Shown one piece after another: positions 8,347-17,043 of a stretch of DNA of 64,000 nt. The DNA is from Anaeromicropila herbilytica. Its GTDB lineage: Bacteria > Bacillota > Clostridia > Lachnospirales > Lachnospiraceae. A program made the translations under genes and the position numbers. Location of the stretch: assembly GCF_016591975.1 (NCBI RefSeq), contig NZ_AP024169.1:4379001-4443000 (forward strand), written 5' to 3'. Each line of letters opens with the position of its first letter. Position 1 is the first letter of the stretch. The notes beneath the pieces are model-generated. The model searched no databases. It was not told the DNA's origin and worked only from the letters and a program-made list of their open reading frames with translations.

Positions 8347-10512
8347 ATGAAAAAAACTAAAGCAAAATCAAAAGGATTCAATTTACACACAATTAAAGCA
8401 AAAGTAACTTTATTATGTACATTCTTTATTCTAATTGCTGTTCTTGTTAACTTTTTATTTGTAATAAATATTACAAGTAATACAATAACCAAGAATACGC
8501 AATCCACTTTACTTGATTTAGTCAAAACATCAGACACTAATTTAACAAGTACGCTTGATAAATTAAGCCAATCCGCTAATTTTATGATGCGTTCCAACGC
8601 TATACAAGATTTCATAACTTCCAATGGAAAAGATAAGGGTGATGACATTGCCGATACAATTACTAATTATTTATCCATGAATAGTTCAACAGAAACAGTT
8701 TCTATCTTAAATACCGACGGCAAAGTTCTGGCTAGTTCTGATGAAAGTATGGTTGGTAATGATTTATCCACTCAGACATACTTTACTAAGATGATTAAAA
8801 GTAAGCAAACAACCTCTGGGGATGCTAGTATTTCCAAAACTTCTGGAGATGCATGTGTAACTTTCGCAATTCCAATTTATGAGAGAGCCATGGAGGAAGG
8901 GCAAGATGCTGCTAACACAGATGCATCAACAACAAACAGCGATACAAAGGATTCTACTACTTCTAGTCAAACAAGTACAGGTGATCCAATGGATTCCTCC
9001 AATCAAACAGTTATTGGTGCAGTTGTAGCTTATGTCAAAGCCTCAAATTTCACTAGCAGTTTAAGTGAAGTTGCACTTTCCAACATTGATTCTAGTTATG
9101 CTTATTTAGTGGACTCCAAAGGAACTGTTATCTATCATCCAAATGAGAAAAAAATTGGTACCTCCATTTCGAATTCTGCAATTAAAAAATTAGTTGCTAA
9201 TATTAATGATAGCAAAACCAAATCATCTGGTATTATCTCCTATACTTATGATGGCTCTGAAAAGATGGCAAGCTATAGCATAACAGATAATAACTGGATT
9301 CTTGTAATCTCTGCAGACCGTAGTGATGTACTATCTTCTGTACATTCCATGGTATTAGTATGTTCAATGATTAGCATTGCAATTATTGTAATTCTTGGTA
9401 TCATCGCTTACCTATTTACAACTAGAATTACAAAACCAATTAAACAAATAACACAATATATTCATAAAACATCTGAATTAGATTTTACTGAAGATGCCAA
9501 TTTACTCTCCCTTGAAAAAAGTAAAGACGAAACCGGTGAAATGGCTGCTGCGTTAGGGCAAATGCGAACTACCATTCATGAAATGATTAATCAAATTGCT
9601 AAGGCCTCAACAGATATCAATAACAATGCAAACCAGCTAAATGCCATTACAAATTCTGTAAATGATCATGCTAGCGATAACAGTTCTACTGCTGAAGAAT
9701 TAGCTGCCGGAATGGAAGAAACCGCTGCAACTACAGAGATGATCCATGATAATATTGTTCAAGTTAGAAATAATACAAAATCCATCAATGATAAAGCAGC
9801 AAATGGCGCTAACTTATCTAAAGAGTTAATTAACCGCGCAGTATCATTAAAAGAAACTACAAAACAAGCTAGTTCTGAAACAACAGGTATCTATCAAGAG
9901 ATTAAGACAAATACTGATAATGCAATCGAACAAGCAAAGGCAGTAGAAAAGATAAATTTACTTACACAGACAATTATGGATATTGCCGATCAAACAAGCT
10001 TATTAGCTTTAAATGCAACAATCGAAGCTGCTAGAGCAGGCGAATCAGGTCGTGGTTTTGCTGTTGTAGCAAGTGAAATTGGCTCCCTTGCAGACCAATC
10101 AGCCCAAACTGTTGCTAATATCAGCTCCATTGTAAATGAAGTTCATATGGCCGTTAATAACATGTCAAAAAGTTTACAACAGACCATTGATTTTTTAGAA
10201 AAGAAGGTATTAAAAGATTATGATAACTTCATGAACGTAAGTGATCAATATAACAATGACGCTAAGGGCTTAAATGACACAATGGAAAGTATCCATGATG
10301 CAGTAGACCATATGAATTCGACTATGCTTTCTATTACAGATTCTATTGCTGAAATCAATACAATGATTGGTGAAGCAAGTGAAGGTGTTGTAGATGTTAC
10401 TGAAAAGAATACAAATATCGTTGCCTTAACAACAGATACTTACCATATGGTAAAAGAAAGTAACGATTATGCTGAGAAATTACAGAATATTGTAGATAAA
10501 TTTAAATTATAA
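8347..10512 (+). CDS. methyl-accepting chemotaxis protein with dCache sensor
   Basis: The 721-residue chemoreceptor has a membrane segment at about 18-40, an extracellular double-Cache domain to about 330, a second membrane segment at 334-357 ([17 protein letters not shown]), a HAMP linker ([14 protein letters not shown]) and a long cytoplasmic signalling helix pair. The hairpin tip [18 protein letters not shown] near 560-577 contacts CheA and CheW. The sensor holds about 38 extra Ser/Thr/Asp-rich residues (near 179-217) that its paralogue at 61273-63396 lacks. It should sense small extracellular ligands and signal to the flagellar motor; the ligand is unknown. It is a single-gene unit with its own terminator. 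Confidence 0.95.
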   Translation: MKKTKAKSKGFNLHTIKAKVTLLCTFFILIAVLVNFLFVINITSNTITKNTQSTLLDLVKTSDTNLTSTLDKLSQSANFMMRSNAIQDFITSNGKDKGDDIADTITNYLSMNSSTETVSILNTDGKVLASSDESMVGNDLSTQTYFTKMIKSKQTTSGDASISKTSGDACVTFAIPIYERAMEEGQDAANTDASTTNSDTKDSTTSSQTSTGDPMDSSNQTVIGAVVAYVKASNFTSSLSEVALSNIDSSYAYLVDSKGTVIYHPNEKKIGTSISNSAIKKLVANINDSKTKSSGIISYTYDGSEKMASYSITDNNWILVISADRSDVLSSVHSMVLVCSMISIAIIVILGIIAYLFTTRITKPIKQITQYIHKTSELDFTEDANLLSLEKSKDETGEMAAALGQMRTTIHEMINQIAKASTDINNNANQLNAITNSVNDHASDNSSTAEELAAGMEETAATTEMIHDNIVQVRNNTKSINDKAANGANLSKELINRAVSLKETTKQASSETTGIYQEIKTNTDNAIEQAKAVEKINLLTQTIMDIADQTSLLALNATIEAARAGESGRGFAVVASEIGSLADQSAQTVANISSIVNEVHMAVNNMSKSLQQTIDFLEKKVLKDYDNFMNVSDQYNNDAKGLNDTMESIHDAVDHMNSTMLSITDSIAEINTMIGEASEGVVDVTEKNTNIVALTTDTYHMVKESNDYAEKLQNIVDKFKL

Positions 10513-10538
10513 TCTAGTTTACTTCATTAGCTAAAGAT

Positions 10539-10590
10539 AAAAAGGTTCCGTTTTGATTGAGAATAAATTCTTATTAAAACGGAACCTTTT
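10539..10590 (+). terminator. terminator after chemoreceptor gene
   Basis: A 15-bp perfect stem (AAAAGGTTCCGTTTT and its inverse) with an AT-rich loop and a T-run at its 3' side lies 26 bases past the stop. Confidence 0.9.
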
Positions 10591-10597
10591 ATGTCTA

Positions 10598-10768
10598 CTA
10601 TAATTTTTTCTGAGATAGATAATCTTCTATTATTTTAATATCTTTTAAATCTTTATCTCTCCCGAGACGTTTTTTCATAGCTATTATTCCTTCTATTGAA
10701 ACTACAGGAATAGAATTAATATAAACTATATTTCCTTCTATCCAATTCTCAAAAATTTCAATCTTCTC
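10598..10768 (-). pseudogene. C-terminal remnant resembling a nucleotidyltransferase-like protein
   Basis: An open frame of 56 codons follows immediately after a TAA and has no usable start at its head; it reads through IPVVSIEGIIAMKKRLGRDK and then DLKDIKIIEDYL. The pattern of a Val-Ser-x-Glu, a Met-Lys, then GRxKDLxDIxxIE is what I recognise from the C-termini of small MNT-type nucleotidyltransferases. It overlaps the end of the YaiI/YqxD gene in another frame. No N-terminal GSxARG motif precedes it, so it looks like a gene tail left by a deletion or recombination. The family match is from memory of the motif. Confidence 0.5.
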
Positions 10769-11207
10769 TTAGCATTCTCTCAATGAGCACACGAAATGAT
10801 GCTTCAAACCTTTGATCATCCTCTTTCGTACGCTTTTTAGGACCTTTTCCATGAAATTTACTTGTTCTTCGAAGTTTCTTTTTCATATGTCTTTCATAAA
10901 GCATTTGTTCAATATTCTCATTGGTATAAAATCTTCCGTTTTGATGAATGACGTATTCTGTTTTGCCTAATGCCATTGCTGCTACCCCATAATCCTGAGT
11001 TACGACAACATCACCTCTCTCAAGACTACTTATCAACACAAAGTCAACCGCATCTGCCCCTTTATCCACAGTTACTACCTTAGCATAATTAGATGTCATG
11101 ATATGGCTTGTATCACAGAACAATACTAATGGTATGCTCTTTTCCTTTGCAACCTTCTCAATTATAGATACCACTGGGCAAGCATCTGCATCAACTAATA
11201 TTTTCAT
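10758..11207 (-). CDS. YaiI/YqxD family protein (DUF188, PIN-like)
   Basis: The protein begins MKILVDADACPVV, the unmistakable start of the YaiI/YqxD family, and continues with VDKGADAVDFVLISSLERGDVVVTQDYG, where the aspartates would form a PIN-like nuclease site. The C-terminal FHGKGPKKRTKEDDQRF is also typical. Function in the family is not established. The ATG at 11207 was chosen over one 15 bases upstream because GGGGGAAGAG fits as its ribosome site. At 149 residues it has normal length. A repeat element lies just upstream and a gene remnant overlaps its end. Confidence 0.85.
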   Translation of the reverse strand: MKILVDADACPVVSIIEKVAKEKSIPLVLFCDTSHIMTSNYAKVVTVDKGADAVDFVLISSLERGDVVVTQDYGVAAMALGKTEYVIHQNGRFYTNENIEQMLYERHMKKKLRRTSKFHGKGPKKRTKEDDQRFEASFRVLIERMLRED

Positions 11208-11222
11208 ATTCTCTTCCCCCAT

Positions 11223-11374
11223 CTGTCGCCTTGGGCCACGTACATTTTTTTGTTAGCGTGAAATTCTTTTTATTTCACGCTAACGTCCATGCCTGCGACT
11301 TGCTCGCAGTCCTATATTCAACGTGTAAAACACTCTTTATTCCACACTATCTTCCATCCATCGTCTTTGGCGAC
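11223..11374. repeat. intergenic repeat, copy 1, with hairpins and inverted ends
   Basis: The stretch begins CTGTCGCC and ends GGCGACAG. Inside are an 11-bp inverted repeat (TTAGCGTGAAA/TTTCACGCTAA) and the hairpin CTGCGACTTGCTCGCAG. The segment ACGTCCATGCCTGCGACTTG recurs exactly at 32451-32470. Like the other copies it sits directly upstream of a minus-strand gene. It looks like a small palindromic interspersed element. Confidence 0.65.
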
Positions 11375-11420
11375 AGATAAATCAGGGTTTTGAATTATAT
11401 TTTATTCACACTAACCTCTT

Positions 11421-13013
11421 TTACAACTCTGGAATAACCTTTAGCAAACGCTTTGTATATTCGTGCTGAGGATTATCATAGAGTTCCCTAGTCTTCGCAT
11501 CTTCTACAATTCTTCCTTGATACATTACCAATACTCGATTGCACATCTCATAGATAACATTTAAGTCATGTGAGATAAATAAATAAGTTAATCCATATTC
11601 CTTTTGAATAGTTCTTAACAATTCTAAAATCTGCGCTTGAACAGTTACATCTAGTGCAGAAACTGGTTCATCTAAGATGATTAATTTTGGATTTGTTATC
11701 ACTGCAGAGGCAATACTAATTCTTTGTCTTTGACCTCCACTCAGTTCATGAATATAACGATTCTTGTACTCTTTGCTTAACCCCACTTTAACAAGCATTT
11801 CATCAACTTTCTTTTTTCTATCTTCCTTTGTATATCCACCTTTTAAACGTAAAGGTTCTTCTAGTATCCATCCTACCTTCTTTGCAGGATTCAAGCTTTG
11901 ATAAGGATCTTGAAAGACCATCTGTGGGCTTTTCTCTATACTTTCTATACTTCCTTCTATATCACGATTTAGGCCTACAATGGCTTTCGATAAAGTAGTT
12001 TTACCACAACCACTTTCTCCTACTATACCAAGAATCTCTCCCTCTATGACCTGAAAGGATACATTTTTAACAATAACTTCTTTTTTAGCCTTTTGAAATA
12101 AACTTCCTTTCTTATCATAGAATACTGAAAGTTCTTTTATATCAAGCATCTTATTATTCTTGGTACTATTTGTTTTCTGTTCACACGCTTTACGTTCCAT
12201 TCCCTTTTTTATGCTTGGTACAGAATCAATTAATTGCTTTGTGTACTCCATTCTAGGATTCTCAAATAAATTTTTCACATTGCCCTCTTCTACAATATTG
12301 CCCTCTGACATTACAATGGCTCGATTGCAGATTTCCTTGATTACTCCAAGATCATGTGAGATAAATATTACAGTGGTATTTTTTTCTCTACATAATTTTT
12401 TAATTAACTCTAATATTTGGGATTGAATCGTAACATCTAATGCAGTTGTTGGTTCATCTGCGATAAGAAGTTTTGGCTCACAAATCATTGCCATTGCAAT
12501 CATAACTCTCTGCCTCATACCACCGGAAAGTTCGTGAGGATATTTGCGATAAAGGCCATCTACTTCTTTCAATCCCACCTCGAATAGCATGTCCATCGTT
12601 CTTCTTTTACGTTCCTCTTTTGATAGAGTCTCATGTATTTTTAATACTTCTTCCACTTGTTTACCTATAGGGATTAATGGATTAAGTGATGTCATAGGCT
12701 CTTGAAATATGAATCCAATTTCTTTACCTTTAATTTTTCTTAAACTTTCTTTGTCCAATGTCAGTAGATTATTGCCTTGCAAGCAAATCGTCCCATTGCT
12801 AACAACAGCTTCTTTGGATAATAAATCAGCAATGGTAAGTGCTGTCATAGACTTACCCGATCCAGACTCTCCAACAATCCCAAGAACCTCTCCTTGATAC
12901 ACATCAAATGAAATCTGATTTACTATTTTATTAAACTTATTTTTATTGTAAAACCCCACTTCCAGATTCTTGACTTCCAGAAGCTTTGGTTCTGTTTTCT
13001 GATTGGTAATCAT
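11421..13013 (-). CDS. dipeptide/oligopeptide ABC transporter, fused two-domain ATPase (DppD-DppF)
   Basis: Two complete ABC ATPase domains are fused in 530 residues. The first has Walker A GESGSGKS, signature LSGGMRQR and Walker B LLIADEPTTALD; the second has GESGCGKT, LSGGQRQR and LIILDEPVSALD. Each half ends with the family tail (NPRMEYTKQLIDSVPS; NPQHEYTKRLLKVIPEL). The halves match DppD/OppD and DppF/OppF, which are usually separate genes. It powers import with the permeases upstream. A GGAGGAG site precedes the ATG, and a 286-bp palindromic insert separates it from dppC, so readthrough of that hairpin may limit its expression. Confidence 0.93.
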   Translation of the reverse strand: MITNQKTEPKLLEVKNLEVGFYNKNKFNKIVNQISFDVYQGEVLGIVGESGSGKSMTALTIADLLSKEAVVSNGTICLQGNNLLTLDKESLRKIKGKEIGFIFQEPMTSLNPLIPIGKQVEEVLKIHETLSKEERKRRTMDMLFEVGLKEVDGLYRKYPHELSGGMRQRVMIAMAMICEPKLLIADEPTTALDVTIQSQILELIKKLCREKNTTVIFISHDLGVIKEICNRAIVMSEGNIVEEGNVKNLFENPRMEYTKQLIDSVPSIKKGMERKACEQKTNSTKNNKMLDIKELSVFYDKKGSLFQKAKKEVIVKNVSFQVIEGEILGIVGESGCGKTTLSKAIVGLNRDIEGSIESIEKSPQMVFQDPYQSLNPAKKVGWILEEPLRLKGGYTKEDRKKKVDEMLVKVGLSKEYKNRYIHELSGGQRQRISIASAVITNPKLIILDEPVSALDVTVQAQILELLRTIQKEYGLTYLFISHDLNVIYEMCNRVLVMYQGRIVEDAKTRELYDNPQHEYTKRLLKVIPEL

Positions 13014-13016
13014 TTT

Positions 13017-13328
13017 CTCCTCCTTATCCCTAAAGATAACTAAAATAAGTCCCTCTATTAACTTCCCTGAATATCACTGTATCAATATATGCGTTAGGAT
13101 TTTGTTATAAAGAGTATTAGAGATTCTTAATGAAAAATGAATCATTCATTAATCAGAAGGAGTGATGTTTGAGTGCTTTTTACGAGTTCGCTCCTTCTGA
13201 TTATGTTATGACTGATTCTTTTTTCATTTAGTATCTCTTATACTTCTTTATCAAAAATAATAACACATATATTTATACAGTGATATTCATCGACAAACTA
13301 ACCTGGGACTTATTCCTCCTCCTTATCC
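13017..13328. mobile_element. palindromic MITE-like insert in the dpp operon, with flanking 13-bp direct repeats
   Basis: Two exact copies of CTCCTCCTTATCC (13017-13029 and 13316-13328) flank about 286 bp. The insert is a long imperfect palindrome: the left arm from AATAAGTCCC at 13044 to about 13165 matches the inverse of the right arm from about 13190 to GGGACTTATT ending at 13314. It has no coding capacity. The flanking repeats look like a target-site duplication. The minus-strand sequence of each repeat is GGATAAGGAGGAG, which serves as dppC stop plus ribosome site on one side and ribosome site of the ATPase on the other, so an earlier compact dppC-dppDF junction is implied. Confidence 0.65.
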
Positions 13329-14108
13329 TTCATTCATCAGACTGAACCCAAGCACGGTTACAACAATAATAATTCCTGGTGCTATGGCATACCATGGCGC
13401 TGAAAAGATATAGGTCTGTGCTTCTGATAACATGCGGCCAAGACTTGCTTCTGGAGGCTGAACCCCTAATCCTAGATAAGACATCCCTGCTTCTGCTAGA
13501 ATCGCATTATTAAAACCAATCGTAATAGCAGATAGTAGAATCGGAAAGGTACTTGGTAGGATATGTACAAACATGATTCTTAAACTACTTGCTCCCATAA
13601 GCTTCGCATTCTTCACATAATCCAATTGTTTTATTGCTATCACTTCACTTCTTACTACACGTGCAAAACTAGGTATAAATAAGATTCCTAACGCTACTAT
13701 TATGTTAAAGGTTCCTGTACCTAGAACACTAACAAATACCAACGCTAATAGTATACTTGGGAATGCTAAAAGTACATCTATAATTCTCATAAATATTTCA
13801 TCTAATATTCCACCATAATATCCTGAGATAGCTCCTATTACTGTACCAAATATCACTCCTATACTTACGGTGATAATAGCCACTAAGAAGGTTGTCTTCG
13901 CGCCTTCCATGCAACGACTGAATATGTCTCTTCCAAAATTATCAGTGCCAAAGAAATGAGTAAAGCTCGGCGCCATATTCTTAACTGAACCATCCATCTG
14001 ATTTGGATTATATGGAGTATAAAAGATACCAATGAGAACGAACACAAGCATAATTCCAACAAGTATGCTTCCTATGATAAAATTAATATTCTTTGTCTTC
14101 ATGTTCAC
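13323..14108 (-). CDS. dipeptide/oligopeptide ABC transporter permease (DppC type)
   Basis: A 261-residue inner-membrane permease. The N-terminal OppC-type segment (GIFYTPYNPNQMDGSVKNMAPS, then HFFGTDNFGRDIFSRCMEGAKTT) and the cytoplasmic EAA loop (VKNAKLMGASSLRIMFVHILP) identify it. Five to six membrane helices can be read. The protein ends VLGFSLMNEG, whereas relatives typically continue for about ten residues (LRDALDP-like); so the tail is slightly short. The stop lies inside a 13-bp repeat that flanks the palindromic insert, so the shortened tail may be connected with that insertion or may be ancestral. Confidence 0.92.
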   Translation of the reverse strand: MNMKTKNINFIIGSILVGIMLVFVLIGIFYTPYNPNQMDGSVKNMAPSFTHFFGTDNFGRDIFSRCMEGAKTTFLVAIITVSIGVIFGTVIGAISGYYGGILDEIFMRIIDVLLAFPSILLALVFVSVLGTGTFNIIVALGILFIPSFARVVRSEVIAIKQLDYVKNAKLMGASSLRIMFVHILPSTFPILLSAITIGFNNAILAEAGMSYLGLGVQPPEASLGRMLSEAQTYIFSAPWYAIAPGIIIVVTVLGFSLMNEG

Positions 14109-14145
14109 TCCGATCTATCGCTTGATGCGATTTCATCTTTTCTCT

Positions 14146-15090
14146 TTATTTTGCAATACGTATTCTAGGATCAATCACTTGATATAGGATATCAATTAGA
14201 AAATTTATCACGATAACTACCACAGCAATATACATGACAATTGCCTGTACTACTGGAAAATCTCGATTTGATATGGAAACTACTAAAAACCTCCCAAGCC
14301 CTGGTAAAGAAAAGACTTGTTCAACAATAATGCTTCCCGCAAGGACATCCGCAATAATCATACCTAGAAAAGTGATAACTGGAATAAATGCATTTTTAAG
14401 AACATGATAATATAAAACATTCTTTTCCTTATTACCTTTACTATAAGCCGTTCGAACATAATCAAGATTTAATTGTCTTAATAAAGAGCTGCGAAGAAAT
14501 CGTACCATCATCGCGATCTTAGGTATAGCTATTGTTATTGCTGGAAAGATTATGAATCCTAAAAACTTTGCAAAATTATCCGAATAACTTATATATTGTC
14601 CAGGAACAAACCATTTTAAAACAACACCAAATATCAATGTAAGGATGATTCCTAAAAAGAATGGAGGTATTGCCATAGTTAATTGGGTTAGTATTAATAT
14701 AATTTGTTCGATTAACTTTCCTCTCTTTCGTGCTGAAAGAATACCAAGTGGTATGGATAAGAGGAGAATAATAATTAAGGATAGAACTGCCAACCATATC
14801 GTCACTGGCAACCTATCCTTTATTAATGTTGAAACTGGTTGATGATATTTTGTTGATGTACCAAAATCACCTTTTACAACACCTGATAACCAGTTCCCGT
14901 ATCTTACAAGAAACGGATCATTCAGTCCTAGTTCTTCTCTCATGCTATCCACAGCTTCTTTCGTAGCATCAGTTCCAAGGGAAGCAACCACGCTATCCCC
15001 TGGAATGATTTGAAAGACGAAGAAAGTTAAAAATGAAACAGTGAACAATGTTATAATGAGAGTGCCTAATTTTTTAATAATATGTTTCAT
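14146..15090 (-). CDS. dipeptide/oligopeptide ABC transporter permease (DppB type)
   Basis: A 314-residue membrane protein with the DppB/OppB N-terminus (LGTLIITLFTVSFLTFFVFQIIPGD), the ELGLNDPFLVRYGNWLSGVVKGDFG periplasmic stretch and the EAA loop (RTAYSKGNKEKNVLYYHVLKNAF). The last helix and RIRIAK tail are normal. It pairs with the DppC subunit to form the channel. An AGGGG site lies 6 bases before the ATG. It is 39 bases after dppA and 37 bases before dppC, in a clear operon. Confidence 0.94.
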   Translation of the reverse strand: MKHIIKKLGTLIITLFTVSFLTFFVFQIIPGDSVVASLGTDATKEAVDSMREELGLNDPFLVRYGNWLSGVVKGDFGTSTKYHQPVSTLIKDRLPVTIWLAVLSLIIILLLSIPLGILSARKRGKLIEQIILILTQLTMAIPPFFLGIILTLIFGVVLKWFVPGQYISYSDNFAKFLGFIIFPAITIAIPKIAMMVRFLRSSLLRQLNLDYVRTAYSKGNKEKNVLYYHVLKNAFIPVITFLGMIIADVLAGSIIVEQVFSLPGLGRFLVVSISNRDFPVVQAIVMYIAVVVIVINFLIDILYQVIDPRIRIAK

Positions 15091-15129
15091 TTTATACCCC
15101 TGCCTTTCTATTTTTATTATCCATTCATA

Positions 15130-16704
15130 CTATTTTGTAAAATATACAGAAGCCATATCTTGAACATATACTGGATAGAAAGTATAACCACCAAGCTTCT
15201 TATTTACCGCTACTAGTAATGGTGGATCTTGAATGTATACAGATGCTGCATCATTCGTTAATAAAGTTTCTAATTCTTTATAAAGAGTAACTTTCTCATC
15301 GTCATTTGTTGTCTTGATTGCTTTGTCTAGAATTTTATCATAGTCAGGATTCTTATAATTAATAAAGTTTCCAGATGCAGTAGATGCATATCGTTCTAGT
15401 ACATCTCTAGGTGCTAATTTAGCATCAACACCTATTATGGTTGATTGGTAATTTCTATTGGTATACACATCGCTTAACCAACTAGCCCACTCAACTTGCT
15501 CGATTTTTGCATTAACACCAATTGCTTTTAGTTGTTCAACAAGCACTTGTGCTGTATCCACATGATACTGGTAATTGGATGGAACAGTAATAGTCATATC
15601 AAATCCATCTGGATACCCTGCTTCTGCTAATAGATCTTTGGCTTTTTGAACATCAAAGGTATACACTTTATCTAGAGACTTTTCGTAGTACTTAGAAAAT
15701 GCATGGAACATATTCGTACCTATGGTATTTCCTTTGCCTCCTGCTACCATATCAAGTATTGCCTTTTTATCAACCGCGTAACTTAACGCCTGTCTGACCT
15801 TAGGATTATTGAATGGTTCTACCGCATTATTTAGGAATAGCGCCTGAACAAGATTCATATTACCAGTTTTAATGTTGAAAGTATCTGCTAACTGATTTGC
15901 TTGGTCATCCGTTAGATAAGGGAAGATATCAATTGCACCTGATTTCAATTCTAGGAATGCAGAATCCGTATTCGCTACGATTTTAAATGTTACCTTATCT
16001 AAATAAGGCTTCTTATTATCATAGTAATCTTCATTTTTCGTTACCACCAAGCTCTCTAATGGTGTGTAAGATTCAAATTTGAATGGACCTGTTCCAATTG
16101 GCTTTGTTGCTTCGTCTTTGTAATCCTTTGGTATAATTGCAAATGTTAAATACCCAAGTAACTCCGTATTTGCTTCTTTTAATACAATCTCGATATTCTT
16201 ATCGTCCACTTTCACAACATCTTGAATGTTAGAAAGCGCTGGTTCCACCACAATAGACTTATCCGTCTTATCTAGCAAACCAGCGCATCTTTTTACTGAA
16301 TATATTAAATCATCCACTGTCACAAGTTTGCCATTATGGAACTTGACACCATCACGAAGGGTAAACGTATATACTTTACCATCATCGGAGATATCATATT
16401 TACTTGCTACAGCTGGAACTAAATTACCATCTACATCCGGTTTTACTAAACCTTCAAAAATATTGAATTGTACTTCTTTAGTTCCTGCCGCAACAGCTTT
16501 GTGTGGGTCAAGACTATCTAGATCTTGTAATATTCCTACTACAATTGAACCTCCATATGTAGGTTCCAGAGACTTATTAGCATCTGTTGTAGGAGTTTCG
16601 CTTACTTTTTCCTTTTTCATATTGTCTTGGCATGCGCTAAGTACAATTGATAGTGAGAAAACTGCGAGGATTAAAAAAGCAAATTTTAATTTTCCTTTTT
16701 TCAT
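15130..16704 (-). CDS. dipeptide/oligopeptide ABC transporter substrate-binding lipoprotein
   Basis: The 524-residue family 5 solute-binding protein begins with a lipoprotein signal; the lipobox LSAC places the lipidated cysteine at residue 25. The SBP_bac_5 signature region reads YTFTLRDGVKFHNGKLVTVDDLIYSVKR, and the later NNPKVRQALSYAVDKKAILD is the usual second landmark. It captures peptides outside the membrane and hands them to DppB-DppC. It is the first gene of the operon; about 300 bases without genes precede it and should hold the promoter. Confidence 0.93.
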   Translation of the reverse strand: MKKGKLKFAFLILAVFSLSIVLSACQDNMKKEKVSETPTTDANKSLEPTYGGSIVVGILQDLDSLDPHKAVAAGTKEVQFNIFEGLVKPDVDGNLVPAVASKYDISDDGKVYTFTLRDGVKFHNGKLVTVDDLIYSVKRCAGLLDKTDKSIVVEPALSNIQDVVKVDDKNIEIVLKEANTELLGYLTFAIIPKDYKDEATKPIGTGPFKFESYTPLESLVVTKNEDYYDNKKPYLDKVTFKIVANTDSAFLELKSGAIDIFPYLTDDQANQLADTFNIKTGNMNLVQALFLNNAVEPFNNPKVRQALSYAVDKKAILDMVAGGKGNTIGTNMFHAFSKYYEKSLDKVYTFDVQKAKDLLAEAGYPDGFDMTITVPSNYQYHVDTAQVLVEQLKAIGVNAKIEQVEWASWLSDVYTNRNYQSTIIGVDAKLAPRDVLERYASTASGNFINYKNPDYDKILDKAIKTTNDDEKVTLYKELETLLTNDAASVYIQDPPLLVAVNKKLGGYTFYPVYVQDMASVYFTK

Positions 16705-17006
16705 AATGTGTTCTCCTTAACGTTAATATTTCTCCCATTATTATATTGTCTTTACCATCATAACCTTATTTTTTATTTTTTTCAAGACTGAGCTATCATT
16801 GTATTAGTAAGAAAACATAACTGGGTAGAATTTTTATAATTGAATAAATGATGTTGCCCGACTCATAAAATAATTAGTTGCATTCATAGGATTTAATATA
16901 TTCACCTTTTTCATACCTATAATTTAAAATTAATATTTGATTGGTCTATATATGACTGATTAATAATTCCTCCCAAAATTTATACTGTTCATAATAATTA
17001 GAGCAT
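16705..17006. other. promoter-bearing gap before the dpp operon
   Basis: AT-rich, no gene seen. It should contain the dppA promoter, but no pair of boxes stands out by eye. Confidence 0.4.
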
Positions 17007-17043
17007 AAAAAATCCATCCCCTTAATGATGGTATGGATTTTTT
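17007..17043 (-). terminator. terminator overlapping the end of the membrane-protein gene
   Basis: An 11-bp stem (AAAAAATCCAT/ATGGATTTTTT) encloses the stop codon of the upstream gene in its loop. The T-run on the minus strand fits an intrinsic terminator that ends the MoxR-DUF58 cluster. Confidence 0.75.
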
